Shown: positions 1 to 9,492, numbered from the stretch's first letter. The stretch: 9,492 nucleotides of DNA from an uncultured Campylobacter sp. (GCA_946221035.1 CAMIME010000061.1:1-9492); one strand, 5' to 3'. Notes: generated by a model not told the origin, from the sequence alone. Numbers and translations are program-made.

Positions 1-1759
<1,759 letters not shown>

Positions 1760-1805
1760 GTAAAAATTCCTTTTCAGTAGTTTTGTGCAAGTTCGTTCGT
1801 CGGAG

Positions 1806-1831
1806 CGTCGATAAGCAATTGCTTATCGACG
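1806..1831. repeat. 26-bp perfect palindrome in the rpoB-rpoC gap
   Basis: The half CGTCGATAAGCAA is followed directly by its exact reverse complement, with no mismatch over 26 bp. In the rpoB-rpoC transcript it can fold into an 11-bp stem with an AAUU loop. No U-tract follows on the minus strand, so it does not look like an intrinsic terminator. It lies 10 bp after the rpoB stop and about 47 bp before the rpoC start. It could be an RNase processing or mRNA-stability hairpin, or a protein-binding site; the sequence does not decide. Confidence 0.9.
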
Positions 1832-1840
1832 TTCCCCTGG

Positions 1841-5338
<3,498 letters not shown>

Positions 5339-5399
5339 CTTGGGCGGAAGCCTCCTCGGCCGCTCTGGCGTGCGCGTGCGAGGGGCATTTCCGCAGGAT

Positions 5400-5408
5400 A
5401 AGTTAGCA
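5400..5408 (-). promoter_or_regulatory. Candidate proximal rpoB promoter (extended -10)
   Basis: The minus strand reads TGCTAACTT, an extended -10 (TGn) followed by TAACTT, which fits the corynebacterial TAnnnT pattern. A start about seven bases downstream would leave a leader of roughly 55 nt before the rpoB GTG. No convincing -35 is visible. Called from motif and position only. Confidence 0.35.
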
Positions 5409-5452
5409 TTCGGTCTGCTTCGGAAGACCCGCCCCCAGAGACAACAAAATCA

Positions 5453-5478
5453 CCTTGTCAAATAGCATTTGAGCAAGG
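5453..5478. repeat. Long interrupted inverted repeat upstream of rpoB
   Basis: CCTTG-TCAAAT-AGC-ATTTGA-G-CAAGG is an 11-bp inverted repeat with one bulged base and a 3-base centre. It lies between the two candidate rpoB promoters. It could be a regulator site, or a leader hairpin if transcription starts upstream of it at about 5517. The minus strand also contains TTGACA here, but no -10 at proper spacing follows. Confidence 0.6.
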
Positions 5479-5522
5479 TTTGAAGTGGTTGGCTAGAGAC
5501 GGCTTCCAGCGCAACGAGTCAG

Positions 5523-5531
5523 CTTATAGCA
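5523..5531 (-). promoter_or_regulatory. Candidate distal rpoB promoter (extended -10)
   Basis: The minus strand reads TGCTATAAG: TGn followed by TATAAG, five of six matches to TATAAT. A weak -35, TTTACA, lies at 5544-5549, but the spacing is only 15 bp. If used, the rpoB leader would be about 180 nt and include the inverted repeat at 5453-5478. Motif evidence only. Confidence 0.35.
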
Positions 5532-5576
5532 CAAACCCATACTTGTAAAGGCCACCGCCACGACACGGGTATGATT

Positions 5577-5610
5577 CCGGGCTTTTGCCGTCCTGCCCGG
5601 TTTTGCCGGG
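5577..5610 (-). terminator. Competing hairpins after the DUF3068 gene
   Basis: On the minus strand CCCGG-CAAAA-CCGGG (5596-5610) and CCGGGC-(12 nt)-GCCCGG (5577-5600) share their middle arm, so only one can form at a time. They begin 29 bases after the stop of the DUF3068 gene. There is no U-tract, so intrinsic termination is doubtful. A weak terminator or 3'-end stabilising structure is the likeliest role. The region from 5339 to 5638 otherwise holds the rpoB upstream signals and no gene. Confidence 0.35.
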
Positions 5611-5638
5611 AAGCTTAGCACTAGATGCCGAGCTGCCG

Positions 5639-6562
5639 TCAAGCGCTTGTCGACGAACGCCCCGGACGCAGCGCGCCGATCAGGCCCAACGCGCTAAGTA
5701 ATGCGCCGATACCCACGACTACCCAGCGCCCCACGAGCAACCCACCGGCCACATTCGACCCGTCTAAGCGGCCCAGGATCTCCTCCGTCTGCGCCCGGTC
5801 CATAGCGCCGTCATACGTGACGACGTTTTGCACCCCACGCCCCTCCAACGTTCCGTAGAAATCATCGACCTTCTCATCGATGCCCACCACCACACCGGTG
5901 ACCTGATCCACGAGCAACTCCCGCAATGCGGTGTGGAAGAGGAAGGTCCGCTCCCCCTCCACTGTCAACGTGTTTCGCATGTCCGCGTACCGCATTGCGA
6001 CATTCGTCGGCGCGATCTCCTGCCGGAAGCGGTACACCGTGCGCCCCGCGATCTCCTCCTCGCCCACAAACTCCGCGGCGGCGCTCCCCCGCAAGACCGG
6101 GTCAAACACCGCGACGGCGTCGCGCTTCACAGGCGACGGGAACTTCAGCCACACCCCTTCAACCGGCACGGTCGCCGAAGGCATGGCCATCACCAGCTGC
6201 ACATCGGCAGGCCCCTTTGCCTCCCCCGTCACCCGGTCCAACTGGAACGACCACGTTGACGCCGACACCAGATCGTCGAAATCGCTCCCCGACTCCCCAG
6301 CACGCAACGTGTCGCCCACGCGCACACTCGCCACATCCCCGTTCGACGGGTTCTGGATATCCATGTGCAGCTGGTGCGTCACCGGAGCCGGGTTGCCGTC
6401 CTTGGTCCCGTCCGGGTCGTGCACAGTCCAGGTGGCGTTGCCGAGGGTGAGGGGGAGACGGGAGCCGTCGATAAGCACACGCGGAGCGAGGAGCCCTGCC
6501 ACCACCAGCGCGACGCCCAGGCCAGCGAGCAGCGCGGACAGGATTCTGGAGGTGGGCAGCAT
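5639..6562 (-). CDS. DUF3068 (PorA-family label) membrane-anchored protein
   Basis: A 307-residue protein of unknown function, resembling the actinobacterial DUF3068 family that databases also label 'porin PorA family'; that label should not be read as the short C. glutamicum PorA porin. A hydrophobic segment at about residues 9-26 (LSALLAGLGVALVVAGLLAP) acts as a signal anchor. A large extracytoplasmic domain follows, then a second membrane segment near residues 278-298 (VVVGIGALLSALGLIGAL) and a short basic tail. This suggests a domain on the cell-envelope side held by two helices. It sits between rplL and rpoB, as I recall for other corynebacteria, but has its own signals. The ATG at 6560-6562 has no Shine-Dalgarno, and a -10-like TACACT ends eight bases upstream, suggesting a leaderless mRNA. 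No catalytic motif is recognisable. Confidence 0.85.
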   Translation of the reverse strand: MLPTSRILSALLAGLGVALVVAGLLAPRVLIDGSRLPLTLGNATWTVHDPDGTKDGNPAPVTHQLHMDIQNPSNGDVASVRVGDTLRAGESGSDFDDLVSASTWSFQLDRVTGEAKGPADVQLVMAMPSATVPVEGVWLKFPSPVKRDAVAVFDPVLRGSAAAEFVGEEEIAGRTVYRFRQEIAPTNVAMRYADMRNTLTVEGERTFLFHTALRELLVDQVTGVVVGIDEKVDDFYGTLEGRGVQNVVTYDGAMDRAQTEEILGRLDGSNVAGGLLVGRWVVVGIGALLSALGLIGALRPGRSSTSA

Positions 6563-6570
6563 GGTGGAAA

Positions 6571-6576
6571 AGTGTA
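6571..6576 (-). promoter_or_regulatory. Candidate -10 for leaderless DUF3068 transcript
   Basis: TACACT on the minus strand fits TAnnnT and ends eight bases before the ATG. This places the expected transcription start at or within a few bases of the start codon. The upstream region is occupied by the rplL terminator and no good -35 is seen. Confidence 0.4.
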
Positions 6577-6584
6577 GCGCAGCG

Positions 6585-6627
6585 AAATGACGAAACCCCC
6601 GCCGGTCGCGGTTGCGGCCGGTGGGGG
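6585..6627 (-). terminator. Intrinsic terminator of rplJ-rplL
   Basis: Starting 20 bases after the rplL stop, the minus strand forms a 14-position GC-rich stem with two mismatches (CCCCC-A-CCGG-C-CGC against GCG-A-CCGG-C-GGGGG) around an AACC loop. It is followed by a T-rich tail, TTTCGTCATTT. This is a convincing Rho-independent terminator and separates rplJL from the DUF3068 gene. Confidence 0.85.
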
Positions 6628-6647
6628 CGTCGGTAAGCGGGAAGTGC

Positions 6648-7037
6648 TTACTTGAGGGTGACGGTTGCGCCAGCCTCTTCCAGCTTGGTCTTGGCAGCCT
6701 CGGCGTCGTCCTTGTTGGCGCCCTCGAGGATGGCCTTCGGTGCGCCCTCGACCATTTCCTTGGCGTCCTTCAGGCCCAGGCCCGGAACGAGCTCGCGCAC
6801 GACCTTGATCACGCCGATCTTCTTGTCGCCAGCGGACTCGAGCACGACGTCGAACTCGTCCTTCTCCTCAGCGGCAGCCTCGCCGCCAGCGGCCGGAGCG
6901 CCTGCGGCTGCAACAGCAACCGGAGCAGCAGCGGTCACGTCGAAGACCTCCTCGAACTCCTTGAGGAACTCGGAGAGCTCGATGAGGGTCATTTCCTTGA
7001 ACTGCTCGATGAGCTCGTCCTTGGTCAGCTTTGCCAT
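6648..7037 (-). CDS. rplL: 50S ribosomal protein L7/L12
   Basis: A 129-residue L7/L12 stalk protein; its dimers bind L10 at the base of the ribosomal stalk and recruit translation GTPases. The N-terminal dimerisation and L10-binding domain is residues 1 to about 32 (MAKLTKDELIEQFKEMTLIE). An Ala/Gly/Glu-rich flexible hinge spans about 34-58. The C-terminal factor-binding domain contains KIGVIKVVRELVPGLGLKDA and runs to the terminal VTLK. The length is normal for an actinobacterial L7/L12. The ATG at 7035-7037 is preceded by AAAGGA with a 7-base gap. It lies 51 bp downstream of rplJ and is surely co-transcribed with it. Very high confidence. Confidence 0.99.
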   Translation of the reverse strand: MAKLTKDELIEQFKEMTLIELSEFLKEFEEVFDVTAAAPVAVAAAGAPAAGGEAAAEEKDEFDVVLESAGDKKIGVIKVVRELVPGLGLKDAKEMVEGAPKAILEGANKDDAEAAKTKLEEAGATVTLK

Positions 7038-7058
7038 GGTGGCATCCTTTCGGTAGGT

Positions 7059-7073
7059 GGGCAGTCATTGCCC
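7059..7073 (-). repeat. Small hairpin in the rplJ-rplL gap
   Basis: GGGCA-AUGAC-UGCCC forms a perfect 5-bp stem with a 5-base loop between rplJ and rplL, followed by no U-tract. It may act in mRNA processing or in the higher expression of rplL relative to rplJ. That role is inference. Confidence 0.45.
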
Positions 7074-7088
7074 GGGTGTAAAAGTGTG

Positions 7089-7613
7089 TTATGCAGCGTT
7101 TTCTTGCTTGTCCTGCAGCGCAGCGACAAGGCGAGCCGTCTTGGACGCCGGAGCCTGGAACAGGCCGGCAGCCTTTGCCAAGGAACCCTGGAACGCGCCA
7201 GCGATCTTTGCAAGGGTGGTCTCGCGGTTGTCCATCTCGGCCAGAGCGTCGACCTGGGAAGCGTCGAGGACGTTGCCGTCCATGTAGCCGCCCTTGATCA
7301 CGAACGCGTCGTGGTCCTTGTTGAACTTCTTCATCACCTTCGCAGCGTCAACAGCCGCGTCGCCCTTGATGAAGGCGACGGCCGTCGGGCCGGTGAGGTA
7401 ATCGTCGAGACCCTCCATACCCTGCTCGGTGGCAGCGATCTTGATGAGGGTGTTCTTGGCGACGTGGTACTCGACATCAAAACCCAGCTCGCCGCGCAGC
7501 TCCTGCAGCTGACCCACGGTCAGGCCACGGTACTCGGTGAGCACGATGGAGCTCGCCTCGGCGAACTTGTTCTTGAGCTCTGCGAGCTCCGCAACGTTCT
7601 TCGGGTTTGCCAT
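7089..7613 (-). CDS. rplJ: 50S ribosomal protein L10
   Basis: A 174-residue L10, the scaffold of the ribosomal stalk. Its N-terminal domain binds 23S rRNA beside L11, and its C-terminal helix carries the L7/L12 dimers. Family features include an N-terminal segment reading SIVLTEYRGLTVGQLQELR (about residues 22-40), then AKNTLIKIA (52-60), and an Ala-rich C-terminal helix ending KTARLVAALQDKQENAA. The ATG at 7611-7613 has GGGAGG eight bases upstream. It is the first gene of rplJ-rplL and is preceded by a long structured leader in which L10, probably with L12, is expected to repress its own synthesis. Codon use is strongly biased, as expected for a highly expressed gene. Very high confidence. 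Confidence 0.99.
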   Translation of the reverse strand: MANPKNVAELAELKNKFAEASSIVLTEYRGLTVGQLQELRGELGFDVEYHVAKNTLIKIAATEQGMEGLDDYLTGPTAVAFIKGDAAVDAAKVMKKFNKDHDAFVIKGGYMDGNVLDASQVDALAEMDNRETTLAKIAGAFQGSLAKAAGLFQAPASKTARLVAALQDKQENAA

Positions 7614-7675
7614 GACACACGCCTCCCTTCAAATACTTGTCAGATGTATCCGCCGGGGCATTTCGCTTTTCGACG

Positions 7676-7713
7676 AAAAACAGTGAACGCCCCGTGCAGA
7701 AGCACGAGGCATT
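7676..7713 (-). terminator. Terminator-like attenuator hairpin in the rplJ leader
   Basis: The minus strand folds as AAUGCCUCGUGC-UUCU-GCACGGGGCGUU: 12 pairs including two G-U, with a 4-base loop. CACUG and five U residues follow. It lies about 60 bases before the rplJ start and just after the L10-leader-like structure. A premature terminator here would give transcriptional attenuation of rplJL. The five-base gap before the U-tract weakens the call somewhat. GCATTTC upstream and GAAATGC downstream of the hairpin could form an alternative pairing. Confidence 0.65.
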
Positions 7714-7800
7714 GAAATGCGCCACGTTTCTCCTGCGTGGGCCGGCCCCTTGCGAGGCACCTTCGACTTCCTTTGCGGGAAGTAGCCGACGGTCTTCGGT
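7684..7800 (-). ncRNA. L10 leader-like cis-regulatory RNA
   Basis: The rplJ 5' leader contains CCGAAGACCGUCGG, which resembles the conserved internal-loop strand of L10-leader RNAs. Three hairpins follow: ACUUCC-CGCAAA-GGAAGU (7766-7783), GCCUC-GCAA-GGGGC (7745-7758) and CCACG-(9 nt)-CGUGG (7722-7740). This order before rplJ fits the known autoregulatory element bound by the L10/L12 complex. The boundaries are approximate. The identification is by eye; a covariance-model match was not possible here. Confidence 0.7.
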
Positions 7801-7844
7801 GAAACTTGAGCTCAGGCTTGCGCCTGTTCAAACTTCGGTTGGGT

Positions 7845-7873
7845 ATGTTAGCGGGCCGTCGCGCCCAGGCCAA
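7845..7873 (-). promoter_or_regulatory. Probable rplJ-rplL promoter
   Basis: On the minus strand, -35 TTGGCC (7868-7873) and -10 TAACAT (7845-7850) are separated by exactly 17 bp. Transcription would start near 7838, giving a leader of about 225 nt that contains the whole L10-leader structure. The -35 lies only 15 bp after the stop of the acidic antitoxin candidate, with no terminator between, so read-through into rplJL is possible. Confidence 0.6.
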
Positions 7874-7888
7874 ATCGCCCCACAACCG

Positions 7889-8110
7889 TTAGGCCGGCCG
7901 CTGCCGCGAGCTCCGTTCTTTCAGGATCCGGTGAATTTCGGACGGGTGTCGCGCCCAGAGTGCACCTTCGTCAGGGGTGAAGCCGAGATATTCATCCAGG
8001 CTCCTCCCTTCAGCCCCTGGCTCATCGTCGTGCCACGCGTCGACCCAGTCGTCGATATCCTCCGGTGTGGCGTTTCCCGCCAGATAGCTGTCGATGAACG
8101 TCCTAAACAT
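7889..8110 (-). CDS. Small acidic protein, probable antitoxin/immunity partner of the upstream nuclease
   Basis: A 73-residue acidic protein (16 Asp/Glu against 8 Lys/Arg), starting MFRTFIDSYLAG. The ATG at 8108-8110 overlaps the end of the preceding nuclease gene by 8 bases, and AGGAGG, four bases upstream, lies inside that gene's last Arg codons. This implies translational coupling and decides against the longer frame starting at 8224. Two recognisable blocks, PEDIDDWVDAWHDDE (residues 16-30) and SLDEYLGFTPDEGALW (37-52), resemble, from memory, a widespread family of small bacterial proteins often encoded beside toxins; I cannot give a family name. There is no signal peptide or membrane segment. 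The acidity would suit binding the basic nuclease, as colicin immunity proteins do, though I see no sequence similarity to Im3. The gene is secure; the antitoxin role is inferred from context. Confidence 0.75.
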   Translation of the reverse strand: MFRTFIDSYLAGNATPEDIDDWVDAWHDDEPGAEGRSLDEYLGFTPDEGALWARHPSEIHRILKERSSRQRPA

Positions 8111-8336
8111 CGATCCTCCTGCCCTTGACCGCCGGGCCAATCCGGTCGCCTGTTTGGGCGTGAAAAACCCCAATATGTCTTCCACGGAGGTTATACCCCT
8201 CCACATGCCCATGCAATGGGTCATACTCGAACAAAAGTTTTTCAGTATTGTCCCGCCACCGCGGTTTCGTCCGTCCCCGTAGTCGTTCCAGGCCGTCGAG
8301 AAAACCTGGCCGAGGCTGGGGTATGTAGCTCGCCAT
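8103..8336 (-). CDS. Stand-alone colicin E3/cloacin-type 16S rRNase domain (putative toxin)
   Basis: A 77-residue basic protein that aligns by eye with the C-terminal cytotoxic domain of colicin E3, which cleaves 16S rRNA in the decoding centre. From W27 through Y48 it matches E3 without gaps: KPRWRDNTEKLLFEYD / LHGHVEGY against KRKRWTGDKGRKIYEWD / SQHGELEGY. The catalytic D510, H513 and E517 of E3 correspond to D39, H42 and E46, and R73 or R74 can supply the fourth residue (E3 R545). GRHIGVF and QTGDRIGP match E3 GQHLGSF and KTGNQLKGP. There is no receptor or translocation domain and no signal peptide, so it is probably an intracellular toxin, not a bacteriocin. The ATG at 8334-8336 has AAGGGGG five bases upstream; the longer frame from 8498 would overlap rplA and a terminator. 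It uses codons (CTA, AGA, AGG, TTG, ATT) that its neighbours avoid. Confidence 0.8.
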   Translation of the reverse strand: MASYIPQPRPGFLDGLERLRGRTKPRWRDNTEKLLFEYDPLHGHVEGYNLRGRHIGVFHAQTGDRIGPAVKGRRIDV

Positions 8337-8406
8337 AATCGCCCCCTTCCGCCTATTAGACGGCGGAGGACGCCTCCCGGTTCCCCGGCCAGCCGAGACG
8401 GAATGC
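8337..8406 (-). promoter_or_regulatory. Candidate promoter/operator region of the nuclease module
   Basis: This gap between the rplA terminator and the nuclease gene contains two adjacent inverted repeats, CCGCC-(8 nt)-GGCGG (8349-8366) and GGAGG-ACG-CCTCC (8365-8377). A weak -10-like TAATAG (minus strand, 8353-8358) sits inside the first, and no good -35 is visible. The repeats could be an operator for the toxin-antitoxin complex or an RNA fold near the Shine-Dalgarno. A promoter is expected because a strong terminator lies just upstream, but its position is uncertain. Confidence 0.35.
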
Positions 8407-8440
8407 AAAAACGCCCGCCGCGGCAAAACCGCAGCGGGCG
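8407..8440 (-). terminator. Strong intrinsic terminator after rplA
   Basis: The minus strand forms CGCCCGCUGCGG-UUUUG-CCGCGGCGGGCG, 12 uninterrupted pairs (one U-G), followed immediately by UUUUU. It begins 17 bases after the rplA stop and ends the rplK-rplA transcript before the nuclease module. Confidence 0.93.
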
Positions 8441-8457
8441 CGTGAGGCGCGGGAGAG

Positions 8458-9168
8458 CTAGTCCTTGGTGGCGTAGTTCTTCTGCACGTTCGGGTCAACC
8501 GGCACGCCGGGGCCCTGGGTCGCGGAAACCGTGATCTTCTTCAGGTAGATGCCCTTGGCGGACGCCGGCTTGAGACGCAGGACCTCATCCAGGAGCGCAC
8601 CGTAGTTCTCGGCGAGCTGCTCCGGGGTGAAGGAGGCCTTGCCAATCAGCGCGTGCAGGTTCGAAGCCTTGTCCACGCGGAAGGCGATCTTGCCGCCCTT
8701 GGAGTCCTGGATGGCCTTTGCCACGTCCGGGGTCACGGTGCCGGTCTTCGGGTTCGGCATGAGACCACGCGGGCCGAGCACGCGGGCGACGCGGCCGACC
8801 TTGGCCATCTGGTCGGGGGTGGCAATCGCGACGTCGAAGTCGATGGTGCCGGCGTTGATCTGCTCGATCAGCTCGTCGGTGCCCACGATGTCGGCGCCGG
8901 CCTCCTTGGCCTGGGTTGCCTTCTCGCCCTCGGCGAAGACGGCGACGCGCACGGTCTTACCGGTGCCGTTCGGCAGGTTCACGGTGCCGCGGACCAGCTG
9001 ATCAGCCTTGCGCGGGTCAACGGAGAGGCGCATTGCAACGTCGATGGTGGCGTCGTAGTTCTTGGACGACGTCTCTTTCGCCAGCGCAACGGCGTCGAGC
9101 GGGTGGTAGAGGGCCTCGCGGTCCACCTTTGCCAGCTGCTCTTTGTACTGCTTGGACTTGTTAGCCAT
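8458..9168 (-). CDS. rplA: 50S ribosomal protein L1
   Basis: A 236-residue L1, the mobile stalk protein that binds 23S rRNA at the E-site and helps move deacylated tRNA; in many bacteria it also represses its own operon. The N-terminus MANKSKQYKEQLAKVD and the first domain (DATIDVAMRLSVDPRKADQ, near residues 39-57) are typical. The L1 signature region DFDVAIATPDQM followed by VLGPRGLMPNPKTGTVT is intact around residues 109-147. The C-terminal IYLKKITVSATQGPGVPVD is complete. The ATG at 9166-9168 has AAGGAAG six bases upstream. It follows rplK after a 66-bp gap and forms an rplK-rplA unit ended by the terminator at 8407-8440. Very high confidence. Confidence 0.99.
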   Translation of the reverse strand: MANKSKQYKEQLAKVDREALYHPLDAVALAKETSSKNYDATIDVAMRLSVDPRKADQLVRGTVNLPNGTGKTVRVAVFAEGEKATQAKEAGADIVGTDELIEQINAGTIDFDVAIATPDQMAKVGRVARVLGPRGLMPNPKTGTVTPDVAKAIQDSKGGKIAFRVDKASNLHALIGKASFTPEQLAENYGALLDEVLRLKPASAKGIYLKKITVSATQGPGVPVDPNVQKNYATKD

Positions 9169-9177
9169 GTTGATCTT

Positions 9178-9217
9178 CCTTTCGAAAGGTGTGGTCAGCG
9201 GGCCTGGCTAAAGGCCC
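9178..9217 (-). repeat. Hairpins in the rplK-rplA gap
   Basis: Two structures lie between rplK and rplA. One is a perfect 6-bp stem GGGCCU-UUAGCC-AGGCCC (9200-9217). The other is the 12-bp palindrome CCTTTCGAAAGG (9178-9189), whose second half on the minus strand overlaps the AAGGAAG Shine-Dalgarno of rplA. They could tune rplA translation or mRNA processing. No L1-binding motif could be confirmed by eye. Confidence 0.4.
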
Positions 9218-9234
9218 TGCCACGGGATGGGGTG

Positions 9235-9492
9235 TTACTTCTCAACCTCGATGCCCATGGAGCGGGCGGTGCCGGCGATGATCGCGGCGCCAGCCTCGAT
9301 GTCGCGGGCGTTGAGGTCGGCCTTCTTCGTCTCGGCGATCTCCTTGCACTGCTCCCAGGTCACCTTGCCCACCTTCTGGGTGTGCGGGACGCCGGAGCCC
9401 TTCTGCAGGCCAGCGGCCTTGAGCAGGAGCTTCGCAGCCGGCGGGGACTTCAGGATGAAGTCGAAGGAGCGGTCTTCGTAGACCGTGATCTC
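9235..9492 (-). CDS. rplK: 50S ribosomal protein L11 (partial, N-terminal part outside window)
   Basis: The last 85 residues of L11, the ribosomal protein at the GTPase-associated centre; its C-terminal domain binds 23S rRNA with L10 nearby. The visible part starts EITVYEDRSFDF and includes the conserved TKPP-like region, here LKSPPAAKLLLKAAGLQKGSG. It continues through GKVTWEQCKEIAETKKADLNA to the terminal GTARSMGIEVEK and a TAA stop. The frame is open to the window edge. It is upstream of and co-directional with rplA. High confidence. Confidence 0.98.
   Translation of the reverse strand, partial: EITVYEDRSFDFILKSPPAAKLLLKAAGLQKGSGVPHTQKVGKVTWEQCKEIAETKKADLNARDIEAGAAIIAGTARSMGIEVEK

Noticed and set aside
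5450..5456. TTGACA as a consensus -35 for rpoB
   Set aside because: On the minus strand no -10-like hexamer occurs 16-19 bases downstream, where the sequence is CT- and G-rich. It is more likely part of the inverted repeat.
6612..7715. Plus-strand ORF of 367 codons opposite rplL and rplJ
   Set aside because: It spans two well-supported genes and the structured leader on the other strand and shows no family resemblance.
7889..8224. 111-codon version of the acidic protein starting at 8222-8224
   Set aside because: It would overlap about half of the nuclease gene out of frame. The ATG at 8108-8110 has AGGAGG four bases upstream and gives a compact acidic protein.
8103..8498. 131-codon version of the nuclease gene starting at 8496-8498
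   Set aside because: Its first 54 residues overlap the end of rplA and translate through the intrinsic terminator. The ATG at 8334-8336 has a good Shine-Dalgarno and includes the whole nuclease-like domain.

Overview
The window is a stretch of actinobacterial chromosome, most likely Corynebacterium. The RpoB N-terminus, its 1165-codon length and the RpoC N-terminus read like corynebacterial proteins recalled from memory. The order rplK-rplA-...-rplJ-rplL-(DUF3068 gene)-rpoB-rpoC and the GC-rich codon use fit the same group. I cannot name the species. Every gene I accept lies on the minus strand, so transcription runs from high to low coordinates.

In transcription order: the end of rplK (L11) and complete rplA (L1) finish at a strong intrinsic terminator (8407-8440). 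Next comes a two-gene module. The first gene is a 77-residue protein (8103-8336) that I read as a free-standing catalytic domain of the colicin E3/cloacin 16S rRNA nuclease family. The second is a strongly acidic 73-residue protein (7889-8110) whose start codon overlaps the end of the nuclease gene; it is the probable antitoxin. Fifteen bases further on is the apparent rplJ promoter, then a leader of about 225 nt with L10-leader features and an internal terminator-like hairpin, then rplJ (L10) and rplL (L7/L12), closed by a second strong terminator. A membrane-anchored DUF3068 protein follows and looks leaderless. A non-coding stretch of about 300 bp, rich in inverted repeats and extended -10-like motifs, precedes rpoB. 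rpoB is complete and rpoC is cut by the window edge. A 26-bp perfect palindrome lies between rpoB and rpoC.

Most of the window is ordinary translation and transcription machinery. The exception is the nuclease/acidic-protein pair between rplA and rplJ: a putative ribosome-cleaving toxin placed between ribosomal-protein genes. It has its own Shine-Dalgarno sites, toxin-first order, translational coupling, and codon use unlike its highly expressed neighbours. The toxin call rests on ungapped conservation of the D-x-x-H-x-x-x-E catalytic spacing and the surrounding E-[WY]-D and E-G-Y residues. The antitoxin call is inferred from position, overlap and charge.
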